Assembly: GCF_001753165.1 (NCBI RefSeq)
Contig: NZ_CP017448.1
Span: 186,001 to 250,000, forward strand
Reading direction: 5' to 3'
Source of the DNA: Acidihalobacter aeolianus
Lineage (GTDB): Bacteria; Pseudomonadota; Gammaproteobacteria; DSM-5130; Acidihalobacteraceae
DNA length: 64,000 nt
The notes beneath the pieces were generated by a model that was not told the origin of the DNA, searched no databases, and saw only the letters and a program-made list of their open reading frames with translations. The first letter of the stretch is position 1. The number at the start of each line of letters is the position of its first letter. Below are positions 55,098 through 64,000 of this stretch, piece by piece. Both the position numbers and the translations under genes were made by a program.

Positions 55098-55125
55098 TAA
55101 AAAAACGCCCCCGGACCGGGGGCGT
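55098..55125 (-). terminator. Intrinsic terminator of glnA
   Basis: On the minus strand a CGCCCCC/GGGGGCG stem with a GGTCC loop is followed by TTTTTTT, 26 bp after the glnA stop. Confidence 0.88.
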
Positions 55126-55149
55126 TCGCAAGGCGACGAGCGGTGAGGC

Positions 55150-56559
55150 TCAGATGCTGTAGTACATGTCGAACTCGATGGGGTGGGTGGTCATCCGCAG
55201 GCGGGTGACTTCCTCCATCTTGAGTTCAATATAGGCGTCGATGGCGTCGTCCGTGAACACGCCACCTGCCGTCAGGAAGGCGCGATCCTCGTCGAGCGCA
55301 CGCAGCGCCTGATCGAAGGCGTAGCAGACCTGAGGAATCTTCTTCTCCTCTTCGGGCGGCAGGTCGTACAGGTTCTTGTCCATGGCATCGCCAGGATGGA
55401 TCTTGTTCTGGATGCCGTCCAGGCCCGCCATCATCATCGCGGCGAAGGCCAGGTAGGGGTTGCCGGTCGAATCGGGGAAGCGAACCTCGATGCGGCGCGC
55501 CTTCGGGCTGGAGACCCACGGAATACGGATCGAGGCCGAACGGTTGCGGGCCGAGTAGGCGAGCATGACCGGCGCTTCGAAGCCGGGGACCAGGCGCTTG
55601 TAGCTGTTGGTCGAGGCGTTGGTGATGGCGTTGATCGCCTTCGCGTGCTTGATGATGCCGCCGATGTAGAACAGCGCGGTCTCGGATAGGCCGCCGTACA
55701 GATCGCCGGCAAACAGGTTCACACCGTCCTTGGCGAGCGACTGGTGAACGTGCATGCCGTTGCCGTTGTCGCCGACCAGGGGCTTCGGCATGAAGGTGGC
55801 GGTCTTGCCGTAGTTGTGGGCGACGTTATGCACCACGTACTTGAGGACCTGATTCCAGTCGGCGCGCTTGACCAGGGTGTTGAACTGGGTGCCGATCTCG
55901 CACTGACCGGCGGTGGCCACCTCATGGTGGTGTACTTCGGTCGGCACGCCCATTTCCTCGAGGACCAGGCACATGGCCGAACGCAAGTCCTGCAGGGAGT
56001 CGACCGGGGGCACCGGGAAGTAGCCGCCCTTCACGCCGGGACGGTGACCCACGTTGCCTTCCTCGAACACCTTCTCGGAGTTCCAGCCTGCTTCATCGGA
56101 GTCGATCTTGTAGAACGCGCCCTGCATGCTCGCGCCCCAGCGAATATCGTCAAATACGAAGAATTCGGGCTCGGGACCGAAATAGGCGGTGTCGGCGATA
56201 CCGGTGGACTTGAGATAGGCCTCTGCACGCTTGGCGATGGAACGCGGGTCGCGTTCGTAACCCTGCATGGTGGCGGGTTCGATGATGTCGCAGCGCAGGA
56301 TCAGGGTGGTTTCGTTGAAAAAGGGATCGATAACGGCGGTATCGGCCTCGGGCATCAGGATCATGTCGGAGGCCTCGATGCCCTTCCAGCCGGCGATCGA
56401 GGAGCCGTCGAACATCTTGCCATCCTCGAATAGAGACTCGTCGATCGTGTGCGCCGGCACGCTCACGTGCTGTTCCTTGCCTCGGGTGTCGGTAAAGCGG
56501 AAATCGACGTATTTGACGTCGTGTTCCTTCATCATGTTGAGAACGTCATTCGGGGACAT
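55150..56559 (-). CDS. glnA: Glutamine synthetase type I
   Basis: The product is 469 aa. Motifs: [61 protein letters not shown] and [10 protein letters not shown]; the adenylylation site Tyr lies in [15 protein letters not shown]. The enzyme assimilates ammonia as glutamine and is probably controlled by GlnE. Transcription should come from the sigma-54 promoter upstream under NtrC, with ntrBC downstream on the same strand. Confidence 0.98.
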   Translation of the reverse strand: MSPNDVLNMMKEHDVKYVDFRFTDTRGKEQHVSVPAHTIDESLFEDGKMFDGSSIAGWKGIEASDMILMPEADTAVIDPFFNETTLILRCDIIEPATMQGYERDPRSIAKRAEAYLKSTGIADTAYFGPEPEFFVFDDIRWGASMQGAFYKIDSDEAGWNSEKVFEEGNVGHRPGVKGGYFPVPPVDSLQDLRSAMCLVLEEMGVPTEVHHHEVATAGQCEIGTQFNTLVKRADWNQVLKYVVHNVAHNYGKTATFMPKPLVGDNGNGMHVHQSLAKDGVNLFAGDLYGGLSETALFYIGGIIKHAKAINAITNASTNSYKRLVPGFEAPVMLAYSARNRSASIRIPWVSSPKARRIEVRFPDSTGNPYLAFAAMMMAGLDGIQNKIHPGDAMDKNLYDLPPEEEKKIPQVCYAFDQALRALDEDRAFLTAGGVFTDDAIDAYIELKMEEVTRLRMTTHPIEFDMYYSI

Positions 56560-56652
56560 GCTGATAGGCTCCTCACGCGTGGTTCGATTAGATGTATTGC
56601 AGACTCATTGCTCTGTTGCCGGCCGAGCGCCCGCCGTTTAATGCGAAATTCA

Positions 56653-56671
56653 TAAGCACAAAAAATGCCAA
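56653..56671 (-). promoter_or_regulatory. Sigma-54 promoter of glnA
   Basis: On the minus strand TTGGCAT (-24) and GTGCTT (-12) are placed so that the GG and GC pairs are 12 bp apart, matching YTGGCA-N8-TGCW. The start of transcription would be near 56645, about 85 bp before the glnA ATG. Confidence 0.82.
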
Positions 56672-56716
56672 ATTCTAGGTGGGTGCATGCGGCCGCCTCG
56701 CCGGCGTAGACACCCT

Positions 56717-57919
56717 TTACGCACTGAAATGGTGCGTATAATTTTGAGTGCGCGCCAAAATAGTGCTTTCGCAGCGAAAGTACACCGTGACTTCGCCAAT
56801 TTCGGGCAGGCGCTTGCTCGCTGTGACGAGTTGCTCCGAAATATCGTTAGCTGTCTCGGACGGTGCATGCAGTGGCATGAACAGTTCGAGGTGAACTCGC
56901 CCGTTCAGGTAGTGCAGATGAACGTTTTCCAGTCTTTCGGCAGCCGGGATATCTTTCCACTGTGCGCGTAGGGCTGCAAGCAATGCCTCACGCAGGGGGA
57001 GGTGGGCGCAGTTTGCCTCTTGCTCGTCATCCTCCGGATCCACGTGGATGGTGACGTCTGCGATGTTTTCGAAGTGCTCGATCAGGTAGTTGCGTACTGT
57101 CTCGCCGATCTGGTGGCCTTCGGAGACGCTGATGCGCGGATTCACCAGGATGTGTACGTCGGCCAGTGCCTCGCCACCCATGCGTCGGGTGCGCAGCATG
57201 TGCAGGTTCTTGACCCCGTCATGCGTCAGAATGGCCTTGCGAATCTCTTCGATTTCCTCGCTGTCGAGACCGGTGTCGATCAGTTCGCTCACCCCGCCGG
57301 ATGCGAGCTGCCAGCCGATGCGCAGGATCATCACGGCCACGACGATCGCCGCGATGGCATCGAGGTGGGCGAAGCCTAACAGGGTGCCGCCGATGCCGGC
57401 GAACACGATCAACGACGACATGACGTCTGAGCGGTGATGCCAGGCGTTGGCCCTGAGCAGGTTGGATTTGACCCGGTTGGCGACGGCGATTGTGTAGTGG
57501 TAGAGCGATTCCTTGGCGATGATCGCGAGTGCCGCGAAGGCCAGCGCAATGGGTTCCGGCCCCGGTCCATGCTGAGGTTGGAGTAGGTGGTCGAAGGCCT
57601 GAGCGGCGATGCCGGCGGCGACGGCCATCAGGGCGAGGCCGACGATCACCGAGCCCAGGGTCTCGATGCGGCGATGCCCGTAGGGGTGTTCGTCGTCGGC
57701 ATCCTGGCTGCCGTGTTTGGCGGCCAGTAATACGACGATGTCGCTCGCGAGGTCGGACAGCGTGTGTAGACCGTCCGCGGTGAGCGCCTGCGAGTGCGTG
57801 AGCAGACCGCCGGCGATCTGCACACACGAAACCGTAAGATTGACCAGGGACCCAACCAGAGTGACTCGGCGCATGGCGCTGAAGCGGGCATCGGCGCTGG
57901 AGACGTCGGTGATTTCCAT
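56717..57919 (-). CDS. Cation diffusion facilitator (CDF) family transporter
   Basis: The product is 400 aa. Six hydrophobic segments lie between about 18 and 215. The first metal site is HTLSDLASDIVVLLA, then DEHPYGHRRIETLGSVIVG, and the second is NAWHHRSDVMSSLIVF. The C-terminal cytoplasmic domain (about 220-300) has RRMGGEALADVHILVNPRISVSEGHQIGE; a further 100 residues form an extra domain not usual in CDFs. It would export Zn, Fe or another divalent cation. The last 50 bp carry NtrC sites for glnA. Confidence 0.92.
   Translation of the reverse strand: MEITDVSSADARFSAMRRVTLVGSLVNLTVSCVQIAGGLLTHSQALTADGLHTLSDLASDIVVLLAAKHGSQDADDEHPYGHRRIETLGSVIVGLALMAVAAGIAAQAFDHLLQPQHGPGPEPIALAFAALAIIAKESLYHYTIAVANRVKSNLLRANAWHHRSDVMSSLIVFAGIGGTLLGFAHLDAIAAIVVAVMILRIGWQLASGGVSELIDTGLDSEEIEEIRKAILTHDGVKNLHMLRTRRMGGEALADVHILVNPRISVSEGHQIGETVRNYLIEHFENIADVTIHVDPEDDEQEANCAHLPLREALLAALRAQWKDIPAAERLENVHLHYLNGRVHLELFMPLHAPSETANDISEQLVTASKRLPEIGEVTVYFRCESTILARTQNYTHHFSA
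56721..56735. promoter_or_regulatory. NtrC enhancer site 1 for glnA
   Basis: The dyad GCACTG-AAA-TGGTGC matches the NtrC consensus with one mismatch in a half-site. It is centred about 83 bp upstream of the predicted glnA start, and lies inside the 3' end of the cation-efflux gene. Confidence 0.7.
56752..56766. promoter_or_regulatory. NtrC enhancer site 2 for glnA
   Basis: The dyad GCGCCA-AAA-TAGTGC is a second NtrC site, 31 bp from site 1 (about three helical turns), close to the 32-bp spacing of the two strong sites upstream of E. coli glnA. It is also inside the cation-efflux gene. Confidence 0.65.
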
Positions 57920-57991
57920 TGTTTTGCCGTCGGTTCTCGGTGAGTGGGGTGATTATGCCAGCAGATGACGCCGACGATGTGGTCTAGGGAG

Positions 57992-58237
57992 TCAGTGCGT
58001 GTCTTCAGCTGGCCCGGATACGGCGATTAGCAACGTGACTTCGCCTGCGTGTTCCCCGCTTTCCAATACGCGATGACCGTGCACCCGGCACCAGGCGGGG
58101 ATGTCGAGCAGAGCGCCGGGGTCTGTGCAGTACACGCGCAGCATGTCTCCGGACTCCAGCTTTGCGATGCGCTCCTGGACCCGAATCACGGGCATCGGAC
58201 ACAGCAGGCGGCGTGCGTCGAGTTCGTGTTCGGCCAC
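57992..58237 (-). CDS. TusA-family sulfur carrier-like protein
   Basis: The product is 81 aa from the GTG at 58237, which sits 2 bp after the stop of the PP-loop gene. The TusA signature LDARRLLCPMPVIRVQERIAKLESGDML is complete, with the sulfur-carrying Cys in CPMP. TusA-type proteins relay persulfide sulfur. The coupling to a PP-loop ATPase suggests it delivers sulfur to that enzyme. Confidence 0.9.
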   Translation of the reverse strand: MAEHELDARRLLCPMPVIRVQERIAKLESGDMLRVYCTDPGALLDIPAWCRVHGHRVLESGEHAGEVTLLIAVSGPAEDTH

Positions 58238-58239
58238 GG

Positions 58240-59286
58240 TCAGACGTACCAGGCGTCGGGGACTGCGTCGGCGGACAGCGGTGCCACTCGCAGGGTGCGC
58301 GCCTCTTCGCCGGGGTGTGCGACGGCAACGTCCACCCAATCCGCGTCGCGACCCTGGCTGAAGCGGGCGACCACTTGTGCGGCCAGGGTCAGATCCTCGG
58401 CATCGAGCGCGTCGACGCCGTCGATCAGGGCCAGCGGTCCGTTGTGGCTGGTCGTCTGCAGGTGCGTGAACTGGCGGCGGTAGCCTTCCAGAAAGCGGGA
58501 TTCGCCCTCTTCCCGCGAGACGATCAGCTTGAAGTGCGGGCGCGGGCGCAGATGGCGGCCGATCTTGAGCAGCATGATGTCGTCGAGGTCGTAGCGTCGC
58601 TCGCCGCGGTGCTCCCACAGGTCGCCGAGCTTACGCGAGTAGCTCTCGTCGGTGAGGAAGCAGCAGCCCCCGGCGGGCTGGGCGTATTCGTCGAAACCAT
58701 AGCTTTCAGCCAGTGCGATCTGCGGCTTGCGCGAGCGTCCGGAGAAATTGAACAGTTGTGCGCGGTCGACCCAGCCTTCGCGCTCCGGGAGCGTCGGTGC
58801 GAGGTTTTTGGCGCACAGCGGGCGCAGCAGGCGGTCCTCGGTACCCGATTCCCGCGCCACAATTGGCAGGGTCGCCTTGCGCTGGGACTTGGGGCGTTGA
58901 CCGATCACTTCGCCGGTGATGATGAAGTCGAAGCCGTGCTCCGCCATCCACTCGCGCGCCTTGCCGAGCATGAAGATCTTGCAGTCGAGGCAAGGGTTCA
59001 TGTGCGCGCCGTAACCGTGTCGCGGATTCAGCACCACATCCTTGTATTCTTCCACGATGTCGATGATATGGAGCTTGATACCGAGCTGCTCGGCCACCCA
59101 CAGGGCGTTGTTGCGCTTGGGTTTTTCAGGGCTGCGTCGGCGAATGGCATGGGTGTGCCCTTCAACGCAGAAACCGGTGAAGAAGTTGATGCCCTCGACA
59201 TGCACGCCCTGCGCCTGGATCGCACGCGACGCGAGCATGGAATCGAGTCCGCCGGAAATGAGGGCTACCGCCTTGCGCTGGGTCAT
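58240..59286 (-). CDS. PP-loop ATPase, MnmA/ThiI-like tRNA thiolation-type protein
   Basis: The product is 348 aa from the ATG at 59286; a TTG start at 59307 is possible. The PP-loop is ALISGGLDSMLA; Cys-containing segments are MNPCLDCKIFML and QPAGGCCFLTD, resembling a sulfur-transfer site. The family is annotated variously as MnmA-like or ThiI-like and its modified base is not certain. A TusA-like gene follows with only 2 bp between stop and start, which supports a thiolation role. Confidence 0.85.
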   Translation of the reverse strand: MTQRKAVALISGGLDSMLASRAIQAQGVHVEGINFFTGFCVEGHTHAIRRRSPEKPKRNNALWVAEQLGIKLHIIDIVEEYKDVVLNPRHGYGAHMNPCLDCKIFMLGKAREWMAEHGFDFIITGEVIGQRPKSQRKATLPIVARESGTEDRLLRPLCAKNLAPTLPEREGWVDRAQLFNFSGRSRKPQIALAESYGFDEYAQPAGGCCFLTDESYSRKLGDLWEHRGERRYDLDDIMLLKIGRHLRPRPHFKLIVSREEGESRFLEGYRRQFTHLQTTSHNGPLALIDGVDALDAEDLTLAAQVVARFSQGRDADWVDVAVAHPGEEARTLRVAPLSADAVPDAWYV

Positions 59287-59327
59287 CGCTGTCTGTGGGT
59301 CGTGCAAGGGGGTGGCATCTTAACAAA

Positions 59328-59357
59328 CCCCCCGCGGGCAGCACAGGCCCGCGGGGT
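59328..59357 (-). terminator. Intrinsic terminator after the 190 aa unknown gene
   Basis: On the minus strand a CCCCGCGGGC/GCCCGCGGGG stem with a 7-nt loop is followed by GGTTTGTT, 20 bp after the stop codon. Confidence 0.65.
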
Positions 59358-59375
59358 GCCGCGGGCCATGTTGGG

Positions 59376-59948
59376 TCAATGCGGCCGGACGGTGGGCTGC
59401 ACCGCGATGGGCGTACCATCGGTGTGCTGCGCGAAAGCCCTGCGTGCCGCCGCGCTGCCGCTGTGTGCCCACAGGTCGAACTGTTCCAGTGCGGTGAGTG
59501 ATTCGAAGGCGGGACGCGCCCGCATCGCGTTGAGCGTATCCATCAGGGCGATGAAACCTGCGGCCAGCGCCTGAAACAACTGCCCGGCCCCCTGGTTCAG
59601 GGCCTGAGCGAGATCGTAATAGGCGGTGCGGCCGAGATCGACGAAATAGGTCACCCCCACGCGGCGGCGTCTTGCCGTGCCGGGAAACAAACCGGCCAGC
59701 AGCAGGCACTGATCGCCGACGTCGCGCAGCCGCTCGACGCGTCGGCCACTGCCCGCATGCTGCGCCTCCAGGTATTCGAGAGCCATGATGCTGCGCGTCA
59801 TCTCCGGCCGTCGGGTAAAGCGTTGCAGCAACATCATCAGGTAGGCCTCCAGGTCGGCATCCAGCGGGTGACCGGTCTCGCCGGCACCTTCGCGGATGAG
59901 TCGCTGCCAGAGCGCGGCTGCGGTGGGTTCAAGGATCAGTTCGTTCAT
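59376..59948 (-). CDS. Conserved hypothetical protein
   Basis: The product is 190 aa with a strong GGAGGTG site 5 bp before the ATG. It is soluble and helical, with no signal peptide or transmembrane segment. Distinctive segments are LEAYLMMLLQRFTRRPEMTRSIMALEYL, LRDVGDQCLLLAGLFPG and VGVTYFVDLGRTAYYDLA. I do not know its function. It is divergent from glyQ and has its own terminator. Confidence 0.85.
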   Translation of the reverse strand: MNELILEPTAAALWQRLIREGAGETGHPLDADLEAYLMMLLQRFTRRPEMTRSIMALEYLEAQHAGSGRRVERLRDVGDQCLLLAGLFPGTARRRRVGVTYFVDLGRTAYYDLAQALNQGAGQLFQALAAGFIALMDTLNAMRARPAFESLTALEQFDLWAHSGSAAARRAFAQHTDGTPIAVQPTVRPH

Positions 59949-60006
59949 GCATCACCTCCTCGCTGGGCCCTGTTTAAATCCCTAGCACACGGCGTGCCGT
60001 CATGCC

Positions 60007-60037
60007 TTGCTGGCCCGAGCCTGCGGCAGGTTATACT
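60007..60037 (+). promoter_or_regulatory. Candidate glyQ promoter
   Basis: TTGCTG (60007-60012) and TATACT (60032-60037) are 19 bp apart, about 33 bp before the glyQ ATG. The -10 is good, the spacing a little long. Confidence 0.35.
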
Positions 60038-60069
60038 TGGCGCCATTTTCCGCCGGCGTCCAAGAAATT

Positions 60070-60990
60070 ATGACCAGCTACGATGTTTCCACGTTTCAGT
60101 CTCTGATCCGGACCTTGCAGGATTACTGGTCCGGCCAGGGCTGCGTGATCCTGCAGCCCTACGACATGGAGATGGGGGCCGGCACCTTCCATCCCGCGAC
60201 CTTCCTGCGCGCGGTCGGGCCCGAGCCCTGGCGTGTCGCCTATGCACAGCCCTCGCGGCGTCCCACCGACGGGCGTTACGGCGAGAACCCCAACCGTCTG
60301 CAGCACTACTATCAGTTCCAGGTCGCGCTCAAGCCCTCGCCCGACGACATTCAGGATATCTACCTCGGTTCCTTGCGCGCCATGGGTGTGGACCCGCTGG
60401 TGCACGACATCCGTTTCGTCGAGGACAACTGGGAATCGCCCACGCTGGGCGCCTGGGGGCTGGGCTGGGAGGTCTGGCTCAACGGCATGGAGGTGAGCCA
60501 GTTCACCTACTTCCAGCAGGTCGGCGGGCTGGACTGTCGGCCGGTGACCGGCGAGATCACCTATGGCCTTGAGCGTATCGCGATGTATCTGCAGGGCGTC
60601 GAGAGTATTTACGACCTGGTCTGGACGCGTGGGCCACAAGGCACGGTCACCTACGGCGACGTGTTCCGTCAGAACGAGGTCGAGCAGTCGTACTACAACT
60701 TCGAGCAGGCCAATGTCGACGCGTTGTTCGCCTGGTTCGACAACTGCGAGGCGGAAAGCACCCGCCTCATCGAGGCCGGACTGCCGCTGCCGGCCTACGA
60801 GCAGATGCTCAAGGCCTCGCACACCTTCAACCTGCTCGACGCGCGGCAGGCGATCTCGGTTACCGAACGCCAGCGCTACATCCTGCGCGTGCGCACCCTG
60901 TCGCGGGCCATCGCCGAGGCCTATTACGCGGCCCGCGAGGCGCTCGGCTTCCCGCTGGCGGCCGACGGTGCGGAGGTGAGCCATGATTGA
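60070..60990 (+). CDS. glyQ: Glycine--tRNA ligase alpha subunit
   Basis: The product is 306 aa from the ATG at 60070. Class II motifs of the alpha2beta2 type are clear: [72 protein letters not shown], and [13 protein letters not shown]. It overlaps glyS by 8 bp. Both subunits are needed. Confidence 0.98.
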   Translation: MTSYDVSTFQSLIRTLQDYWSGQGCVILQPYDMEMGAGTFHPATFLRAVGPEPWRVAYAQPSRRPTDGRYGENPNRLQHYYQFQVALKPSPDDIQDIYLGSLRAMGVDPLVHDIRFVEDNWESPTLGAWGLGWEVWLNGMEVSQFTYFQQVGGLDCRPVTGEITYGLERIAMYLQGVESIYDLVWTRGPQGTVTYGDVFRQNEVEQSYYNFEQANVDALFAWFDNCEAESTRLIEAGLPLPAYEQMLKASHTFNLLDARQAISVTERQRYILRVRTLSRAIAEAYYAAREALGFPLAADGAEVSHD

Positions 60991-63067
60991 GGCCCGCGCC
61001 GACCTGCTGATCGAGATCGGCACCGAGGAGCTCCCGCCCGGCTCGCTGCGCACGCTGGCCGACACCCTCGCCGACGAGGTGGCAGCACGGCTTGCCGACG
61101 CCGGCATCGGCGGCGGCGCGCGGCATGTCTATGCGACCCCGCGACGCCTCGCCGTGCACATCGAGGATGTGCCGCTGATGCAGCCCGACCGCCGCATCGA
61201 GCGGCGCGGTCCGGCGCTGGCCGCCGCCTTCGACGGCGAAGGTCGTCCGACCAAGGCGGCCGAGGGCTTCGCCCGTTCGGTCGGCCTCACGGTCGATGCG
61301 CTGGAGCGTCTGGAAACCGACAAGGGCGCCTGGTTGTGCGCCTATCTCGACGAGCCCGGTCGGGCGGCGGTCGAACTGGTGCCCGAAATCCTCACGGCCT
61401 CACTGGGTAAGCTGCCCATCGCCAAGCGCATGCGCTGGGGGGCGGGCGAGGCCGAATTCGTGCGCCCGGTGCACTGGGTCGTATTGCTGCTCGGCGAACA
61501 GCCGATCGAGGCCGAGATTCTCGGCGTGCGCAGCGGTCGGGAGACGCGAGGCCACCGGGCGCACCATCCGGGTGCGCTGTATGTCGCGGACCCGGCCGCC
61601 TATGCACCGCTGCTGCGCAGCGAGGGCCACGTGCTGCCCGATTTCGCCGAGCGGCGCACCGCAATCCGGGCGCAGGTCGAGGCCCTGGCAGCCGAACTCG
61701 GCGGCAGCGCAATGCTCGACGAGGACCTGCTCGACGAAGTCGCCGCACTGGTGGAATGGCCGGTCGCCATCGCCGGCGGCTTCGAGGCGCGCTTCCTCGA
61801 CGTGCCGCAGGAGGCGCTGATCACCACCATGATCGACAACCAGCGCTACTTCCCAGTGCTCGACGCCGACGGTCGCCTGATGGCGCACTTCATCACCGTG
61901 GCCAACATCGAGAGCCGCGACCCGGCGCAGGTGCGTACCGGCAACGAGCGCGTCATCCGCCCGCGCCTGCACGACGCGGAATTCTTCTGGCAGCAGGACC
62001 GACGCACACCGCTGGTCGAGCGCCGCAAGGCGCTCAAGGGCATGGTGTTCCAGAAGCAGTTGGGTACCCTGTACGACAAGAGCGAACGGCTGGCGACCCT
62101 GGCCGGGGCGATCGCCAGCCGACTGGGCGCCGATCCCGAATGCGGCCGGCGCGCTGGCGAGCTGGCCAAGTGCGATCTCGTGACCGCCATGGTGTTCGAA
62201 TTCACCGACCTGCAGGGCGTGATGGGACGCTACTACGCGCGCCACGACGGCGAGCTTCAGGTCGTAGCCGAGGCCATCGAGGATCAGTACCGCCCCGCGC
62301 ACGCCGGCGACAGCCTGCCGGACGGCGCGATCGGCCAGGCCCTGTCGCTGGCCGAGAAGCTCGATACCCTGGTCGGGATCTTCGCGATCGGGCAGCGGCC
62401 GACCGGCACCAAGGACCCCTTCGCCCTGCGTCGCGCCGCCTTCGGCGTGGTGCGCATTCTCATCGAGTGCGACCTTGAGCTAGATCTGTACGAGCTGCTT
62501 ATGCTGGCTGCCGCTGGCCTGGCAGACCGGGTCGATTCGGGACCGGTGGTGGAGGAGGTGTTCGCCTACATCATGGATCGTCTGACCGCCTACTACGCCG
62601 ACCGCGACATTCCGGCCGACGTGGTCGACGCCGTGCTGACCTGTCGGCCGACGCGTCTGGGCGACTTGGACCGCCGCGTGCTCGCCGTGCAGCAGTTCCG
62701 TGCGCTGCCCGAGGCGGAGAGCCTGGCTGCGGCGAACAAGCGCATCCGCAACATCCTGCGACAGTCGGAAACGGAAGCGTCCGGCAAAGTTCGCGTCGAT
62801 ATGCTCGTCGAGCCGGCCGAACGCGCCCTGCACGAAGCACTGACCGCGGCCGAAGCCGTCGTTGAACCGCTGTTCGCGGCTGGTCGCTATGCCCAGGCAT
62901 TGACGCACCTGGCGTCACTGCGCGAACCGGTGGACGCCTTCTTCGACGGCGTCATGGTCATGGCCGAGGACGCCGAGGTACGGAACAACCGCATTGCCCT
63001 GCTCACGCGGTTGTACGATCTGTTCCTGCGCGCTGCCGACATCTCGCGGCTGCAGTCGGCGGGCTGA
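60983..63067 (+). CDS. glyS: Glycine--tRNA ligase beta subunit
   Basis: The product is 694 aa, normal length. It begins [26 protein letters not shown] and contains [24 protein letters not shown] and the HD-type region [20 protein letters not shown], ending in an anticodon-binding-like helical domain. It partners glyQ. Confidence 0.98.
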   Translation: MIEARADLLIEIGTEELPPGSLRTLADTLADEVAARLADAGIGGGARHVYATPRRLAVHIEDVPLMQPDRRIERRGPALAAAFDGEGRPTKAAEGFARSVGLTVDALERLETDKGAWLCAYLDEPGRAAVELVPEILTASLGKLPIAKRMRWGAGEAEFVRPVHWVVLLLGEQPIEAEILGVRSGRETRGHRAHHPGALYVADPAAYAPLLRSEGHVLPDFAERRTAIRAQVEALAAELGGSAMLDEDLLDEVAALVEWPVAIAGGFEARFLDVPQEALITTMIDNQRYFPVLDADGRLMAHFITVANIESRDPAQVRTGNERVIRPRLHDAEFFWQQDRRTPLVERRKALKGMVFQKQLGTLYDKSERLATLAGAIASRLGADPECGRRAGELAKCDLVTAMVFEFTDLQGVMGRYYARHDGELQVVAEAIEDQYRPAHAGDSLPDGAIGQALSLAEKLDTLVGIFAIGQRPTGTKDPFALRRAAFGVVRILIECDLELDLYELLMLAAAGLADRVDSGPVVEEVFAYIMDRLTAYYADRDIPADVVDAVLTCRPTRLGDLDRRVLAVQQFRALPEAESLAAANKRIRNILRQSETEASGKVRVDMLVEPAERALHEALTAAEAVVEPLFAAGRYAQALTHLASLREPVDAFFDGVMVMAEDAEVRNNRIALLTRLYDLFLRAADISRLQSAG

Positions 63068-63071
63068 AGCG

Positions 63072-63620
63072 ATGAAACTGATCGTGCTCGACCGCGACGG
63101 CGTCATCAACAAGGACTCGGACGACTACGTGAAGTCACCGGATGAGTGGGTGCCGATTCCGGGTAGCCTGGAGGCCATCGCGAGGCTCAACCGTGCCGGC
63201 TATCAGGTGGTCGTCGCGACCAATCAATCCGGCATCGCACGCGGCCTGTTCGACGTCGAGACCCTCGCTGCGATGCACGAAAAGATGCACCGTCTGCTCG
63301 CCGCTCACGGCGGGCGCATCGACGCAGTGTTCTTCTGCCCCCACGGACCGGATCGCCGCTGCCGCTGCCGCAAGCCCTCGCCCGGTCTGTTCGAGGAAAT
63401 CGGTCGGCGATACGGCGCCGATCTCGGCGGTGTCCCGGCGGTGGGCGATTCGCTGCGCGACATCGAGGCCGCGCTTGCGGTCGGCGCACAGCCGATGCTG
63501 GTGCGTACCGGTAAGGGCGGGCGCACGATCGAGTCCGGCAAGCTGCCGGCGGACGTAGCGATCTTCGACGACCTCGCACAGGTCGCGGAAACCCTGGTCA
63601 GCACGGGAGCGGAGGCATGA
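63072..63620 (+). CDS. gmhB: D-glycero-beta-D-manno-heptose-1,7-bisphosphate 7-phosphatase
   Basis: The product is 182 aa from the ATG at 63072. HAD motifs: LIVLDRDGVINKDSDDYVKSP (DxD nucleophile), VVATNQSGIARG, and the zinc loop CPHGPDRRCRCRKPSPGL, then AVGDSLRDIEAA. It removes the 7-phosphate in LPS heptose synthesis. It follows glyS at 5 bp and overlaps the plsC-like gene by 4 bp. Confidence 0.96.
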   Translation: MKLIVLDRDGVINKDSDDYVKSPDEWVPIPGSLEAIARLNRAGYQVVVATNQSGIARGLFDVETLAAMHEKMHRLLAAHGGRIDAVFFCPHGPDRRCRCRKPSPGLFEEIGRRYGADLGGVPAVGDSLRDIEAALAVGAQPMLVRTGKGGRTIESGKLPADVAIFDDLAQVAETLVSTGAEA

Positions 63621-64000
63621 GCGCGACGGTCGGGCGCTGGCGTTCCTGGCTGTGGCTCGCCCTGGCGGCGCCGACCACGATCATTTTCTCGCTGCTGGGC
63701 ATGGCGCTGTATGCCGCGCCGTTCCAGGTGCGCTATGCGGTAATCACGCGCTGGACGCGTCTGGCGATCTGGTGGCTGCGCGTTACCTGCGGCATCGGTT
63801 TCGCCGTCGAGGGCCGCGAAAACCTGCCCGTAGAGGGTGCGGCCGTGATCCTGGCCAAGCATCAGTCTGCCTGGGAGACCATGGCCTTCCAGCTGATCTT
63901 TCCGCCCCAGGTCTGGGTGCTCAAGCAGGAATTGCTGCGCATACCGTTCTTCGGCTGGGGGCTGCGCATGCTCGAACCCATCGCCATCGACCGAGCGGCC
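63617..64000 (+). CDS. plsC: 1-acyl-sn-glycerol-3-phosphate acyltransferase (partial, runs off window)
   Basis: The first 128 codons are present. An N-terminal membrane helix (about 11-34) precedes the acyltransferase motif KHQSAWETMAF (the H-x4-E form usual in this group of PlsC enzymes) and WGLRMLEPIAIDR. It acylates lysophosphatidic acid to phosphatidic acid. The gmhB-plsC order is common in gammaproteobacteria. Confidence 0.92.
   Translation, partial: MSATVGRWRSWLWLALAAPTTIIFSLLGMALYAAPFQVRYAVITRWTRLAIWWLRVTCGIGFAVEGRENLPVEGAAVILAKHQSAWETMAFQLIFPPQVWVLKQELLRIPFFGWGLRMLEPIAIDRAA

Overview
The window is about 64 kb of GC-rich, densely packed DNA from what looks like a gammaproteobacterial chromosome. 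The evidence is synteny: yibQ-ctpA-envC then rhodanese-grxC-secB-gpsA-trmL, glnA-DUF4124-ntrB-ntrC, coaD-yfhL, and glyQ-glyS-gmhB-plsC. Several genes point to sulfur or iron chemistry (a Cyc2-like haem/porin protein, an exported DsrE protein, a persulfide-type ArsR repressor, a rhodanese, a TusA-like protein). A chemolithotrophic Chromatiales-type organism (for example near Acidihalobacter) is a plausible but unproven inference. No tRNA, rRNA, CRISPR, phage or complete insertion sequence was found.

Layout. 1-2.0 kb: a sensor/GGDEF gene split by one in-frame amber stop. 2.4-13.3 kb: mixed housekeeping and accessory genes (AraC/GyrI-type regulator, divergent pirin and LysR genes, DUF945 protein, EamA transporter, a small GST operon, DUF3079, TauE/SafE permease, small channel-like protein, an unusual pyruvate-kinase-like protein). 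13.3-19.8 kb: a GGDEF-EAL protein with a C-terminal zinc-binding CZB-like domain, a GGCT-fold protein whose only sensible start is CTG, a PCP_red-type small protein, and cpxRA preceded by an exact CpxR box and a candidate divergent small RNA. 19.8-29 kb: EamA and SDR genes, a GGDEF remnant overlapping a class I glutamine amidotransferase-like hydrolase, a five-gene branched-chain amino acid/amide ABC transporter with a Tat-exported binding protein, and an HD-GYP phosphodiesterase. 29-31.1 kb: the Cyc2-like and DsrE genes, divergent, with two FNR-type dyads exactly 50 bp apart between them.

31.1-40.1 kb is a ten-gene minus-strand operon of aryl-polyene/xanthomonadin type: ACP, aryl/acyl-ACP ligase, ApeI-like dehydratase, LpxL-like acyltransferase, LolA-like protein, MMPL exporter, ketosynthase, chain-length factor, ApeP-like dehydratase and GT2 glycosyltransferase. 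It has no ketoreductase. Just beyond it, after mipA/ompV and mutM, lies an FkbO/Hyg5/XanB2-type chorismatase, which would make a hydroxybenzoate starter. 43-50.8 kb holds ferredoxin, coaD, envelope genes, the SqrR/BigR-like regulator with rhodanese and glutaredoxin, secB, gpsA and trmL.

50.8-57.9 kb holds a class 1B PyrD and the nitrogen-control block. glnA has a clear sigma-54 promoter and two NtrC dyads 31 bp apart that lie inside the 3' end of the upstream cation-efflux gene; a third NtrC-like dyad precedes ntrB. 58-64 kb holds a PP-loop/TusA pair, an unknown conserved protein, glyQS, gmhB and the start of plsC. c-di-GMP genes recur through the window (two full-length GGDEF genes, one of them broken, one remnant, one HD-GYP).
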